Assembly (NCBI GenBank): GCA_003290165.1
Contig: QNQO01000542.1
Span: 62,001-126,000 of the forward strand
Origin: Berberis thunbergii
Taxonomy: Eukaryota > Streptophyta > Magnoliopsida > Ranunculales > Berberidaceae
DNA length: 64,000 nt
Direction of reading: 5' to 3'
The notes under the pieces are model-generated. The model did not search any database. It had not been told where the DNA came from and saw only the letters and a list, made by a program, of their open reading frames with translations. A program made the position numbers and the translations under genes. Shown in pieces: positions 24,016 through 36,078 of the stretch; within the stretch, counting starts at the first letter, position 1; every line of letters begins with the position of its first letter.

Positions 24016-27000
24016 TGATGCAGATTTAACTAACCTAAATAAATAGATTAATTTAACCCACTTGTAATAGGTGCAAGTGCACAGTGTCTAACTGGTAGAC
24101 AAGGGCAAGTACATGTCGATCCCATAAGGACTGTGGTTGCAATTAAATTTCAGAGTTGACTTAAACTAATTTAAATGGGGGTTACAGCAATCAAAATATC
24201 TAAACTAAAAATCAAATTAAAAAGCAAAATGAAAAGTTTTTAAGAATATGAGAAGGGAAACTGATATTCACATAATTATTTCGATTATTATATTTTATAG
24301 TAATTATTTCGTTTTCATGTCTTTGTAAGAATTTGAGTGTGAACGATGAAATCGTATTAAGGCAACAATTTAAGGTCGACTCTAGTGGTGGTACAAAGTA
24401 GATAGTCACATGTCTAAACCCTTAAACCCAAAACCAAGCTCATAACTTAAACCCAAAAACCTAACCCATAAACCCAAGCCCAATTTTATATTCTCCCCAT
24501 TATCCATTGATTTTCTCCATAAATCCCTTTATCTCATCTCTATTTATTGTGCATATTCTCTATAAATACAAGAGAAACTATGTGAGAAAAGGGGAGGAGG
24601 AAAAGAGAATCAAACATCAATAGCCAAAATCAAACCCACTTTTTTGTGATTTTCATCACACCCATCGCCACTTATCCATCTCTCACTCCCTCTCTGTCCA
24701 GATCACTCCGCCATCTTCGCCACCACCATCTCCGGACAGCACAACCGCCACCACCACGAAACAGGGGAGTGACAACCATGTTTCGCATCAGACCTTCACC
24801 TCGCCACCGAGCTTCGCACACCACACCACTCCACCGCCATCATCCCCTGTTCTCATAGTCACAAGCAAAGCCACCACCATCATCGTCGCGAAACAGAGTC
24901 TCGCCGCGATTCTGTTCCGCCTCGCCACAGACCCTGTTCCTCCCCTCTCTCGGCCTCTCTTCGTCTCGACCTCCTTCCTGCCTCCCTCTCTCATGACCAC
25001 CGTCGCAAGTGGCGCGTAAGCCAACACTCAACCGCTGCGAAAGGAGCAAAAACAGGGCTCCGCCACTCCGCTCTCTGTTATTGTTATTGTTTTTCTTTTT
25101 TTTGATTTTTCATTACACCTCTCTCACCGATTTTCCATCCCTCTCTATCTTTTACAGGTCCGGAGCAGGTTGGAGGATCAGGAAGCTCGCGAGGAGCAGA
25201 GAAGCAGCACCGTTGTCGCGGTGGAGGCGAAGGATATTGTAGCTATGGCGGGACTGAGTCAAATTCAGTCTCCGCTATTGACACCCCAACTATCTGTAAG
25301 AGCCACCACAGGGCATTTCGGATATTTCCTCGGGGGTGTTCGGACCACCTGCTGATCTGCTGAGTACCACCACATCGAGTTTGCGACAAACCAAAAGGGT
25401 TGCATAATGCATTTCAATTTATTTTACTAATTTAAACGCTTAATTGTTAATTATAATTTATTTCAGAAATTTGATAAATTGCTTTCACCTTTCACGTTCG
25501 ATTAAAAATTGATATGTTTGGTAGTTAGGTTAACATTTTATCAATATTCAAAGCATGTGCTAAAAATTATTAGGCTTGAACTTTGATTAAGTTTGCCCTA
25601 AAAAGACACTTAATGGTTAGTAAAAGTTTATTTGCTTGAAATAATTTGTTAATGTTTGATAGAAACATGATATAATTGGATTTTAACGATCACATATTCG
25701 GTGTAAGCAAGAGATTCTCATACCCAAAGCTTTTCATTTTTAATTTCAGTAATTTATATTTAAATAATTTTGCTAACTCATTGGTGAGTCCAAGCCCATA
25801 AAATTCACATTTTCCTTTATTTTATCTTTTATCTTTTTAATTTATTTTTAGTTTAGTTTTAAAAACACTGTAACCCCATTTTCCTCCAATTAGTTTAGAT
25901 AATTTCTAAAATTCAATTGCATCCACCTTCCTCGTGGGATCGACCCGTACTTGTCATTGTCTACCAGTTAGACACTGTGCACTTGCGGTTATTACAAGTG
26001 GGTTAAATTAGCATATTTATTTAGGTTAGTTAAACCCGCATCAGAAATCAAGGCATTGAATCCACCAATTCAGTTTTTCAAGTTATTTTAGTCTAACTTA
26101 ATATTTTTTAAAGCGAGAAGCTTTAGGGATGAGAATCCCTTGCTTGAATCGATGATGTGATCGTTAAGAACAATTCAGTTTTAAAATCTAATGTTACAAT
26201 TAACTTCAGCATAAATTATAGACTCCTATCATTGAGTGTCTTATTACGGCACACTCAATCACAAGTCTAATTTATTGAGTTTCAATTCCTAGCATTGAGT
26301 GTCTTATTACGGCACACTCAATCACAAGTCTAACTTAACCAATTAAAATCAATGCTTTAAATATTAGTAAAGGAAACTCTAACTACCGACTAGTCTAGAT
26401 CAAATCCGATATAATCGGTGAAAGTAATTTACTAATACTCAGAAATTAAATGTATTTTGCAATTAAACACTTAATGAAATAAAAAGTTAAACTAAAACAA
26501 ACTCTTGAAACCCAATTAGTTTCATCTTAGTTTTGGCGAAGGGTTTAGCTGATCATGGTAGCGGTGGTCATCTCCTCATGGTGTGGTACGCCACAACTCA
26601 TCTCTGCATGAACACGAATCCCGAGAAAAGGGCCGCTGATGGACTGTGGTGGCTCTTACAGAATTCAGGGGTTTCAATAGCAAAATTGTTTGAAAGTCAG
26701 TTATTTCCCGCCAGAAAATTGTGCTGCACTCTGCGTTTCGTCTCCAGCGCAATGCACTCTGTGCCGCGTCTGTTGCTTCGTCTTCACTCCTCCGACTGGC
26801 TCCGTTACCTGCGAGAAGACAGAAAGGGTGAGGAAACAATGAGATAACAAAAAACGCGAAGGAAGACGAGGAACAAGGGCGGTGAAACAGGGAGCGCCTC
26901 TTTGTTTCTGTTACTGCTTGTGAGTTCTGCTCATCCGACGAGCTCACGTCCTTGCAAGAGAGAGAGAGGGATGGAGGAGGGAGAAACCGTGGAGAAGAGA

Positions 27001-27043
27001 GGAAAGCAGGAATGAGGGTGATGGCGGAGAAGGTGGCGAGGTG
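24016..27043 (+). mobile_element. LTR copy X, split by another LTR and truncated
   Basis: It starts tgatgcagatttaactaac. The first 246 bp (24016-24261) and the part from 26044 onward match, in order, the uninterrupted copy at 27044. The shared blocks include gtctaactggtagacaag, two tandem ...tgtcttattacggcacactca... blocks, the accgactagtctagat block and the ttggcgaagggtttagct block. It is interrupted by copy W (24262-26043) and ends where copy Y begins, so its own 3' end is lost. Open frames inside are GC-biased low-complexity readings, not genes. Confidence 0.65.
24262..26043 (-). mobile_element. Solo LTR W, inverted, nested in copy X
   Basis: It runs from tgatattcac to ccgcatca, which gives the TG...CA ends of an LTR. 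Read on the minus strand, its order is the same as copy Y, starting with the ...gtgcacagtgtctaactggtagacaa... block (inverse at about 25950). The 5-mers gaaac (24257-24261) and gaaat (26044-26048) flank it, a 5-bp target duplication with one mismatch. The interior includes ct-rich low-complexity sequence (24640-25240) with spurious open frames and no retroviral domains. Confidence 0.65.
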
Positions 27044-29036
27044 TGATGCAGATTTAACTAACATAAATAAATAGGTTAATTTAACCTAATTTTAATAACT
27101 GCAAGTGCACAGTGTCTAACTGGTAGACAAGGGCAAGTACAGGTCAATCCCACAAGGACTGTGGTTGCAATTAAATTTCAGAGTTTATTTAAACTAATTT
27201 AAATTGGGGTTACAACAATTAAAATATCAAAACTAAAAATCAAATTAAAAATAAAATAAAAAGTTTTAAAGAATATGAGAAGGGAAACCAATGCATTGAA
27301 TCCACCACAGGTTCTTTGAGATTTGTGTAATCCAAATTATTATTTTCAAGAATTAACATGACTAACCTAAAGATTAATCTAAGTCCGCAATTGATTTCAG
27401 CAAAGGTATAAACTCTTAGCATTGCGTGTCTTCTTACGACACACACAATCACAGGTTTATTTTAATTAATCCTATACCCCTAGCATTGCGTGTCTTCTTA
27501 CGGCACACACACTCACAGATTAAAATTAATTGATTAAATCAGGCTTTTTGAATTTTAACAAAGGGTACTTCTAACTACCGACTAGTCTAGATAATTAATC
27601 AGGATATAATCGGTGAAAGCAAATTATTGAAAATCATAAATCAAATGTGTTTAACGTTCAAGCATAAATAAAATAATAAATTTAAATATACAAACTCTAG
27701 GAAATCCCGTGGTTTCATCGTAGCCTTGGCGAAAGGTTTAGCTCTCCATGGTAGCGGTGGTCACAGCATCATTGGAGGTGGAAACCATCTCTGCACGGAC
27801 GTGAATCCCGAGAAAAGAGCTGCTAATGGAACTGTGGTGGCTCAGAGTGAACACCGGGGTGCAAATAATGAAAACTGATTTTCAAATCAATTTTCTCCCG
27901 CCCGAAAATCGTGCGACTCTTCAGAGCTTCGTCTCTAGCTCGACAGCGTCTTCTCCGCTCCTCGCAAGCTTCCTCTCCTGCTCCAACCTAGTTCTGAACC
28001 TGCAAAAAGAGAGAGAAAAAGTGAGGAAGCAATGAGATAAGAAAACAGACAGAAAAACAAACAGAGATCGGAGTGGCGGAGCCCTGTTTCTCCTGTCGAA
28101 GTGTGCCGTTTGCTGATGCGCCGCTTGCGACGGTGGTCGGGAGAGAGGGAGGCAGGAAGGATGTCGAGACGAAGAGATGCCAAGAGAGGGGAGGAAGGTC
28201 CTGTGGCGAGGCGGAACAGAGTCGTGGTGAGGCTCTGTTTCGCGATGGCGGCGGCTGATGGCGTGGTCGCGTGGTCTGTTCGTAACGGTGGTCGTGAGAG
28301 AGAGAGAAACAGTGAGAAAGAGAGAGGTAAACAGGAAGGAGGTCGAGAAAGGGGAGACACAGGGGCTGCGGTTCGTGAAGGAAGAGAAACAGGGACTGTT
28401 GTGTGCGCAAGGTGGCTGTGGTGGTGCTCGGGTGATGACGGAGAAGGTGGTGCTCGATGGTGGTGGTGGCTGTGTGGCGTGATGACGTGAAACAGGGTTG
28501 TCACGCCCCCTGTTTCAGTGGGATGAAGGAGGAGGTGGTTGTTGGCTGGGAGAACGAAAGAGACGACAAGATGAAGGGTGATGGCGGGATTATCGCTGCC
28601 GGCTCTCCTATCGAGCGAGGATTGCCGGCAGGGTGGAGTGGTGTGGTGGCTGAAAAAGAGAGGAGGGGAGAAAGAACGTGGAAAAGGAGAAGGGATCTGG
28701 AAGCAGAAAACATAAGAGATGATGATCCCCTTTCTCTAAGATGGGGGGAGCTAAATGGGGTTCTCATATATTAGGTGGACCTAGGTTAAATTAGGTGGAC
28801 CTAGGTTTATTAGGGTTAGGTTTAGATATGTGTCCCTCTACTTTGTACCACTGCTAGAATCGACCAATTGTAATTCCTTAAATTGTCGCCTTAATACGAT
28901 TTCATCGTTCACGCTCAAATTCCTACAAAGACATGAAAACGAAATAATTATTATAAAATATAATAATCGAAACACTAACATATATAAATTAAGGGATATA
29001 TTATGTAATAATTATGTGAATAATTATGTCGATTCA
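27044..29036 (+). mobile_element. LTR copy Y, uninterrupted
   Basis: It starts tgatgcagatttaactaac and carries every block of the family in order, ending in the acgaaataattattat...taattatgtgaata block that also terminates copies W (inverted) and V (51294). The 3' limit is approximate. Two tandem copies of a 65-bp block (cttagcattgcgtgtcttct) lie at about 27413-27530. The GC-rich 27780-28760 segment gives long but low-complexity open frames on both strands that do not look like proteins. Confidence 0.6.
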
Positions 29037-29059
29037 TGTTCTCCTTCATTGTTGTTTAT

Positions 29060-29683
29060 CTAGACCTGTATAGGTAGCAATTGTGAGCCAAGGATCACCG
29101 TGTGGCGGCCGATGTCGGATGACACTCTGATGTTAAAGTTAGATAAGGCTTAAAACTAAAACTGTGATTTTGTAGCATACTTCAGGTTCATCGATCTTAT
29201 CTCCCTTTTATATTGTAGGAGTCCTTGTTCGGCTATGCCTTTAGTGACGTAGTTTAGAGAAAGATATCTTACTGTGGAGATCCTTTTCTAATTGAGAGCT
29301 GTCCATGTGAGATAGTTTCCTACACGACTCGTGCTCCAAGATTTGCGGGGAGATTTCCCTATCTGAGTGGTGTCCATGCAAGGAAGTTTCTTTGGCCAAA
29401 TGATACTCTAATATATGTTTTCTAGTCGAATCCAATGTGTTGCTCGCCTGCCAGTCCTGAGTAGATCTCTCATATACTTGCCTTAGAGGTCTTATGAGTA
29501 TATGGCCTGACCGCATTACGTGTGGACTTACTGGCTCATTGCAATTTGGACTCGATTGTCTAGATCTTGTCAATGATGAGCTTAGTACTGTTTGGGCCTC
29601 ACTGGATTGAATGTGCAATCGAACCTACTTCATTTTGTTGACGAGATTATCATAACACGCGTGCAATGTTGATCAGATGACGG
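29060..29683. repeat. Dispersed LTR-like repeat, copy 1
   Basis: About 600 bp align collinearly with 36820-37410. Shared blocks include gtgtggcggcc, gttagataag, ttatctcccttttata and gttgacgagatta. The ttatctcccttttata block looks like an LTR promoter. No internal domains flank either copy, so solo LTRs or fragments are the best guess. Confidence 0.55.
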
Positions 29684-30426
29684 ATTCACTACAAGAAAAG
29701 AGTAATTTAGCGGCGGGTATTTAGCGACGGTCTTGAAAAACCGCCGCTAAGTACTTTATTCAACGACGGTTTTTCAACCGTCGCACAATAATATTATTTA
29801 ATGACGGTTGTGGTTATTTGCGACTGTGTTAACCGTCGTTATAGGCTCGGTCAAGGCTCGGCGTGGTGGCAATAAGATGCAGATGCGGTGCAACTAACAT
29901 ATCTGATTCTTTGAAAGATCTTAATAAAATCCAATGGCTGAGTTTTAGCCCCAAATTACAAACCTAACACAACCTAACCCCATTTTCTCATTCAGATCCC
30001 ACTCACAATTGCTGCGGTTTCAGAGGAGGGGGAAGAAACGAAGGAGGAAGAAGAAGAAGGAAGAAGACGATGGAGGACGAGGAAGTGATTGTGGTTTGTC
30101 TCTCTGCCTGCAAAACTGAGTTGCTGCTCATAACAATCTCATATTGGGTAATGGTTTTCCTGGTTAATCCCACATTTTCAACCCATAGTTATAACAGTTA
30201 CATAACTATTGTAGTTTTCCTAGTTTTATGATGAAGAAATTATCTTTCATATTAAAACCCTCTTAACATTACTCCAAAATGTACTACAAATATTTGTTTT
30301 GGTTATAACCATTAGTGCAAGAATAAACAATGGTTCTGTTAGATAAAACCTTATAATGCTTTGTTTTGATGTAGATTTATGCTTTCTACTTTGAGAATGA
30401 TATGTTATACTGTCCCTGTTTTGCAG

Positions 30427-30716
30427 GAAGCTTGTTGTTTCATGGAAACAGAAGTTTTCATTACATCGGGAGGAACTCCTTTTATCTACACTTGTTCTTT
30501 CGTATTCTCCAAAAAGTGAATATGCTTCGGCCCATAGGTATATAGAATTCTTTCCTTTGTTTATTTTATTCGTATTAAAAAAACTATAATTGTTATGTAT
30601 GGTTTATGAGTGTCACCCGCACTTTTAAATTATCTGGAAATTTTTATGGAAAACACTTCTCTCAGCAAGAGATAATGAAAAGTGAGTCTGATCAGCTAGT
30701 GGAGAAAATAGCTCAG
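30427..30716 (+). pseudogene. Possible fragment of a prenyltransferase alpha-repeat (PTAR1-like) gene
   Basis: An exon at 30427-30537 (acceptor ttgcag, donor gtatat) reads KLVVSWKQKF...LVLSYSPKSEYA...HR. A second segment ending at 30716 reads QQEIMKSESDQLVEKIAQ. The spacing and the S-Y-S-P-K-S-E then (W)xHR pattern recall the repeat of plant protein-prenyltransferase-alpha-like proteins, with the usual Trp changed. Only about 60 residues are present, so this is a fragment. The family call is tentative. Confidence 0.4.
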
Positions 30717-31064
30717 GTCTATATCTCAGTTCAGGAATTGGATACCGTTAGATACTTAATTTTTATTTTTCTTAGAAATATATTAACTGTTTTGATAATG
30801 CTACATGTTAAATATCTGGAAATAATTAAAGTGAGCTTATATCAACATGAATTAAGTCTATGGTATCACATGTGTTGGGAATACTTCTGTTGGTATGATT
30901 TGTTGTTTCTTGGGTTGGTTATTCTCCTTGTATCCTTCTGCTGCAGGTTCCATGAATTGCTTGTGTTTATGAATGTACAAAGGAATAATGTCAATTTTGA
31001 ATGATTTTCCTCCATGCTCGTCTTGGTATATTGATCCCCATGATGTTGCTCTTCAGAGATGTTG

Positions 31065-31818
31065 TCAATTTTGGCTTGTGTCATTGGTCATGCTGCTGTC
31101 TCCTGCAAGGCCCCCCATCATCGGCCACACAAAAGCCGGTCTGAAATGGGGCGCATTAGGTACTGGGACAGACCCACTTATTATCTGAACGATAGACTGG
31201 ATCTTCGGCCTTTCGCTCGCAATGGGATGTGAGCAGGCTAGTCCTAGAAGCAGCAACCTCTGTGCTTCTACATCCATGTACTTATTTCCCAGCCTCTAGT
31301 ATCCGCCCCTCCCGATGCAAAGTCCAAACCCAATCAACCAAGAACTGAGACCCAGCAATCTTGGTCCAAGGGCGTTGACAGCAAACCACCTCCAGAATAA
31401 CTGCACCGAAGCCAAAGACATCAGACTCACGTGTGGCTTTACCGGTGGGGAAACATTCTGGTGCAATGTAACCCATGGTGCCAGGAACACCTTCGACTTC
31501 AAGCTCTGCATAAGAGGTCATTCCATTTTCCAAGGCACTTGCAAGGCCAAAGTCACCCAACTGCGCGTTGCAGTGGGAATCAAGCATAATGTTGCTGGCC
31601 TTGAGATCTCTGTGCACCACTTTCTGATCGTACTCGTTGTGGAGGTAATGAAGAGTGGATGCTACACCTGATATGATCTTGTATCGATGGTCCCAACTGA
31701 GGGTCTCCTCCTGTTCTTCATCATTGAAGAGATGATTGTCCAGACTACCATTTGGCATGAAATCATATACCAATAGCAGCATCCCATTCTGGTGGCACCA
31801 ACCTGTTTCAATTAACAA
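31065..31818 (-). pseudogene. L-type lectin receptor kinase fragment (kinase C-lobe)
   Basis: From 31818 down, the frame reads from kinase subdomain V to XI. It contains LVYDFMPNGSLD, the catalytic loop HRDLKASNIMLD, DFGLA, GTMGYIAPE and the subdomain IX D-V-F-G-F-G segment. A 1-base insertion near 31285 shifts the frame (EAGN-type codon broken). The next frame, 31277-31065, continues with GLACSHP...RP and a C-terminal tail. The segment begins at an intact splice acceptor (aacag before GTTGGTG), so genomic DNA was captured. The N-lobe, transmembrane and lectin domains are absent. It lies inside the CACTA element and is not a working kinase. Confidence 0.85.
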
Positions 31819-31968
31819 AACACCAAAATTAAGAATGCAAACTTAGCAAGTGATCAGCTACAACTACTAACATTTACAAGCATAGTTATTAATTTTTCTT
31901 GTGTCTAATTAAGTTCCAAGTGCTCTTATACATATTGAAAGCTTTCGTTGTGTTATTCCATCTTGTAG

Positions 31969-32546
31969 GATTATGAAAAGCTCGCCACAGCCTATAAAAT
32001 GGAAGAGGATGTTGTAATTGCTAAACTGAATGCTGAAAAACATAAGGACCTGGCTGACAGGTGAGTTTAAATAAACTTGAAATTTTATTTCAACGGAAAA
32101 GTTCTAGTAACTCTCAAAAAGCAGAAAAAATTGCTTCATGTGTTGGTAACTTGCAGGTATGATATCAGTGGTTATCCTATGGTGAAATTCTTTCCTAAGC
32201 ACAATAAAGATGGTGAAGACTATGATGGTGAATTAGATTTGGAGGACTTCATATTATTCATCAACGAACATTGTGGTACCGGACCTGATCCAAATGGAAA
32301 ACTTACTTCTGATGTGAGTATCAGATAGCTTTACATCAATACTAATTACGCAGAGCGCTACCACCAGTACTAATACGAACCTGTTGAATTTGTTACTATT
32401 TGATCTTTCTGGTTGTTATAGGCTGGTATAGTTGAAAGTCTGCATCTCTTGGTGAAGGACTTTGTCAGTGGTAGCATTGATGAAAAGAAATAAATTTTAT
32501 CTCAAATACAAGAGGAAGCCAAGGATTTGGAAGGACCTGCTGAAAG
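31969..32546 (+). pseudogene. Protein disulfide isomerase-like (PDIL2-type) gene fragment
   Basis: Three exons with kept GT/AG borders (31969-32060, 32157-32313, 32422-32546) encode the second half of a thioredoxin fold. They include VVIAKLNAE, the YDISGYPMVKFFP cis-proline segment and EDFILFINEHCGT. These run into the alpha-helical D-type domain (AGIVESLHLLVKDF) typical of plant PDI-like 2 proteins. The CGHC active-site exon is missing. A TAA replaces a sense codon soon after DEKK at about 32491. It is a captured fragment inside the CACTA element, without thiol-oxidoreductase capacity. Confidence 0.85.
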
Positions 32547-34190
32547 GTAATATATTATGTACTGGTTTGATCCCTTACGGTAACACAATATTGTTCAAAT
32601 AACAATTTCACCAGAAATTAATGTATAACTTTGTCACTCTTTTCATCCAAAAATACGAACTTTTGTGTGCAAAATGCTGGTCAAATGGTATCCTTATCAT
32701 TTTCTTATTATGAACTTTTGTAGGAAAGCCTTTTGTTTTTTGACTGAATGGAGATTTCTTATTATGAACTTGTTATTTTGATGTTGTTTCATTTTAGTTT
32801 AGCTGTTATCATCTTTGTTGGCTCCCTTTTGCTTGGATTTCTAATTCATATTTGGTTGTATGGTGTCAAAAAAAATTTATATATTTTTATTATTATTTAT
32901 GGGTGTATCAATTTATTTTCTAGCAATTCAGGAAGAAAAGAAAAGAAAAAAGAATCATTATCTTGGCTTAAATTTGAGTGATTCAATTGACAATGGTATA
33001 GATTGCTAGTACAGCTTTCATGCTTGATTAAGATTTGTGTTACATATTCAGTCCATATGTCCTATAGAGTTCAAACTTAGCACACATCTAGTTTACAACA
33101 TGATTTTTTCCTAAAGACTGACTCAAAGCGTCACTGTTTTTTTACTTTTGTTGATATGGCAGGGACATCAGCAGGTGTAGATTTGCCATCCCGTCCTAGG
33201 ATTTGCTATCCTGTCCTCAATTGATCCAATTTGGCAAAGTAAGTCATTTTAGTTTGTCATTTTCATTTGAAATGTTTTCAACTATGCAATTTCTTTTCTT
33301 TCCATTGATCAGTGAAGGAGATGACAAGGAATGGTATTGACTAAGCAAATTTGATTCTGTTTATGCCTTGAGTTTCTTAGAATTGGTGTTCTGTTTAGAT
33401 CAGTTATTTATTTCTTGTTTTTTGCTTTAACAGTTTTTTGGCTGCCACTTGACATACAATTGTTTGTAAATTGTCAGACTTCAAGGGCATTCCATTTCAG
33501 GCCTTTCTGATGAGAAATCTTAAGACAAAACGTAGATAGCTTAATCTTGGCTAGCAGCTTACTGATGAGCTCAAGGTCGGTGAGGCCCTGTAGACAACGA
33601 TCCTGAGACAACCATTGTACAACTTCGATTTTGGTTGTTAGATGTAAGCATTGACAATTTGTAACAATTTTAATTTGTATTTTTCTTCTGGACCATGTAT
33701 AATATTGATTTTGAAATGAAATTAAAGTTCCTCTTAATGTATGATGATGGTATCATATGAGTTTAGTTTGGTGTCGTTTATATTTGATTTTTAATTTGAG
33801 TCTAAAAGTTGTAGTGCATATGTTGGATAGATTATCTGCACCAAATGAAAAGAAAACACTACAGGTTGAAAAATATGATTTTTTTATGGTAAAAAATTTT
33901 GAATTATCAAAGGGAATTTAGCGGCGGTTGCAAATCGTCGCTAAAAGGCAAAAGTTGGATTGTTCATCAAATTTTGGCGACGGTTTATAACCGTCGCTAC
34001 ATTAAACCGTCGCTATATAGTATTTAGCGACGGTTATGCCAGCGGTTGCTTAAAACCGTCGCTGAATGACCTAGTGACGCCTTTATTAGCGGCGGTTGGC
34101 CAACCGTCGCTGTATTATTTAGCAACGGTCAAAACCGTCGCTAAATACCTTTATCCACCGTCGCTAAATTACTGTTTTCTTGTAGTGATT

Positions 34191-34504
34191 GCTGAATAAT
34201 CATGTATAAATTAGTAATGAAAGCTTCGTACAAATACATTATGCACTTGATTGGTCCAGTTCACAAGGCCCGACTCTCTCCTTTTAACAAAAAGAAATTA
34301 TTTCGTCAACCCAATCCAAAGTCTATTCTATGTTACATGATCATGTTACAAAGACTGAAGTTCAAAACAACACCTTAAGTAAATTTGTACACTGCACACT
34401 AATACCCATAGCCCCTAGACAATATTTATAATGGAGCCTTATTTACCCTAAAAGCTCATACACACAAAGCCAAGAACAACTATTAATTTCAACTAGTTTT
34501 CTGC
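34191..34504. other. 3' flank of the DLK2-like gene
   Basis: This lies between the CACTA target duplication and the stop codon of the minus-strand hydrolase and probably includes its 3' UTR. Nothing else was seen. Confidence 0.45.
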
Positions 34505-35911
34505 TCACATTACATAGTGGTCAGTAGCCATAACTTTATCAAGAACAGCAACAAGTTCTTCACTCTGGCTGAGTTGGGGGAAATGCCCACCGCCTTCGAT
34601 GAATTCCAATGTTGTCTTCCCCTTGATCATCTTCTGCATGTAATATGCAACAGAGTTTGGAACAGCCATATCATTAGTTGTTTGTATGATAACACATGGT
34701 GTTAGAACCTTATCGAGGCAATCACGATAATCGCTGCGGAAGATAGTTTTGGCCATTGAGAGTGCTACTTCAGGCTTCATTCCGCTTAAGCTCTTTTTGA
34801 ACTTTTCCACTGATGTAGAGTCTTTTGTATCAACAACAGTTGAAGCAAAATATGAAGCCCAGGTTTCAAAATTGGATTCTATGTTCATGAAGATTTGTTC
34901 AATTTGTGCCTCGTCAAATCCTCCTTCGTAGCCTTCGGCATTTAGGTACCTGCATCATACCAACCTTATTAATGGGGATCCTTAAAAAAAATTAAAATTT
35001 TTTTTCTTCTAAAAAGTATAAGACACAAATCTATCTAAACTATAGAACGAGAGATGGGCTTATGAAGAGTGATTGTATTTCTTCATCTTGATTTTTAGGT
35101 TCCCCAAAATACCTTCCAACTCTTATCATATTTATAAGAGAAATGAATGGAATTGGACCTTAAAAATTAACTCAAATAATCCAAAACTCAACACAATGTG
35201 TATTACGATACAATTGCTTAACCCATACTCATCAATTATCATAACAACCATATCTAATTTATGTATTTTTTAATATTAAAAAATGACCATATTTAATTGG
35301 GATATCCCCGTCCTCTCCCTCTCTCACTTTAATCTCTCATCCTAATCATAATATAATTTTTTTTAAGAGCAAGTAGGGTTTATTTGTCTTTGCTAAGATT
35401 TAATAACCGTGTATAGTTATTGTAATATGTCACAGGTCTTATCAGCCAAGTTTTGTAGGTGACTTCTTGGGGGTACGAGAATTTTCTGTGCTAGATTTGA
35501 AATAAAACTGGGACATATATATAGATACCTTGGAGAAGCTACAAGGAGAATAAGCTTCTTAAAGAGATGAGGTCTTTCAATTGAAGCTAAGCACCCAACC
35601 ATGCCAGACAAAGAGTGACCAACAAACACTGAAGAGTCCAACTTCATCTCATCAACTAGAGCAATCAAATCCTTAGCAAAACCACTCAACGACGCATACC
35701 TAACCGGATCAAAGGCATTAGGATCATCAACCGCACCCGAAAACTTCCAGTCAAACAACACAACACGGTACCGCTGAGCCAATGATGGCACTATCTTATC
35801 CCAAATGGACTGATCTCCACCATACCCATGAGCTAGAATTAGTGTCTCTTGCCCTGAACCGATAATTCTAGCATTCATGCAAGACCTGAGAGGTCTTTCA
35901 AGAACTATCAT
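34505..35911 (-). CDS. DLK2: DLK2-type alpha/beta hydrolase (D14/KAI2 family)
   Basis: Exon 1 is 35911-35529 and exon 2 is 34949-34505. The 579-bp intron has a GT/AG border and splits an Arg codon, giving 275 residues. The fold is that of the strigolactone/karrikin receptor family. The catalytic triad is intact: Ser100 in GHSLSG, Asp221 in TTNDMAVP and His250 in GGGHFPQ. The phrases VLFDWKFSGA, SGMVGCLASI and VASPRYL fit DLK2 better than D14 or KAI2. DLK2 acts near strigolactone/karrikin signalling; its ligand is unsettled. The protein starts at the only in-frame ATG after an open upstream frame. A MITE lies just upstream (36079-36215), close to the putative TATA region, and could affect expression. 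No defects were seen. Confidence 0.88.
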
Positions 35912-36016
35912 GGCTGATGATGAGAGGAGATGGAACAAGTAGCTAGAGTGAGAAGAGACTCAAGCAGAGAGCTGAGAGTTGGTTTGTGTTGGGTGTTTTT
36001 AGTCTTCTGCCCCCCT

Positions 36017-36026
36017 AGTATATAAA
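36017..36026 (-). promoter_or_regulatory. Possible TATA region of the DLK2-like gene
   Basis: The minus strand reads cctttatatacta about 105 bases upstream of the ATG. The spacing is plausible, but the match is not canonical. Confidence 0.3.
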
Positions 36027-36078
36027 GGAAACAAGAGGAGATACTATTAGTAAGCTATAAAGCTAATTATAATGGTTA

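Larger units (their letters stand above)
29687..34187. mobile_element. CACTA (En/Spm-type) transposon carrying host gene fragments
   Basis: The ends are CACTACAAGAAAA and, inverted, TTTTCTTGTAGTG. They are flanked by the 3-bp direct repeat att (29684-29686, 34188-34190), the duplication length made by CACTA transposases. Both subterminal regions (29700-29860 and 33910-34170) are crowded with TTTAGCGACGG and its inverse, resembling transposase-binding arrays. The 4.5-kb interior has no recognisable transposase. It contains genomic, intron-bearing fragments of a lectin receptor kinase (- strand), a PDI-like gene (+) and probably a prenyltransferase-repeat gene (+). A start-like ATGGAGGACGAGG occurs near 30070. 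It is best described as a Pack-CACTA, a non-autonomous element with captured genes. Confidence 0.9.

Noticed and set aside
27935..28504. Long open frames on both strands (up to 189 residues) in a GC-rich segment
   Set aside because: Low-complexity Ser/Pro/His or Arg/Glu composition inside an LTR copy. Overlapping frames are open on both strands and there is no domain.
31315..31671. 118-residue plus-strand open frame
   Set aside because: Antisense shadow of the receptor-kinase fragment.
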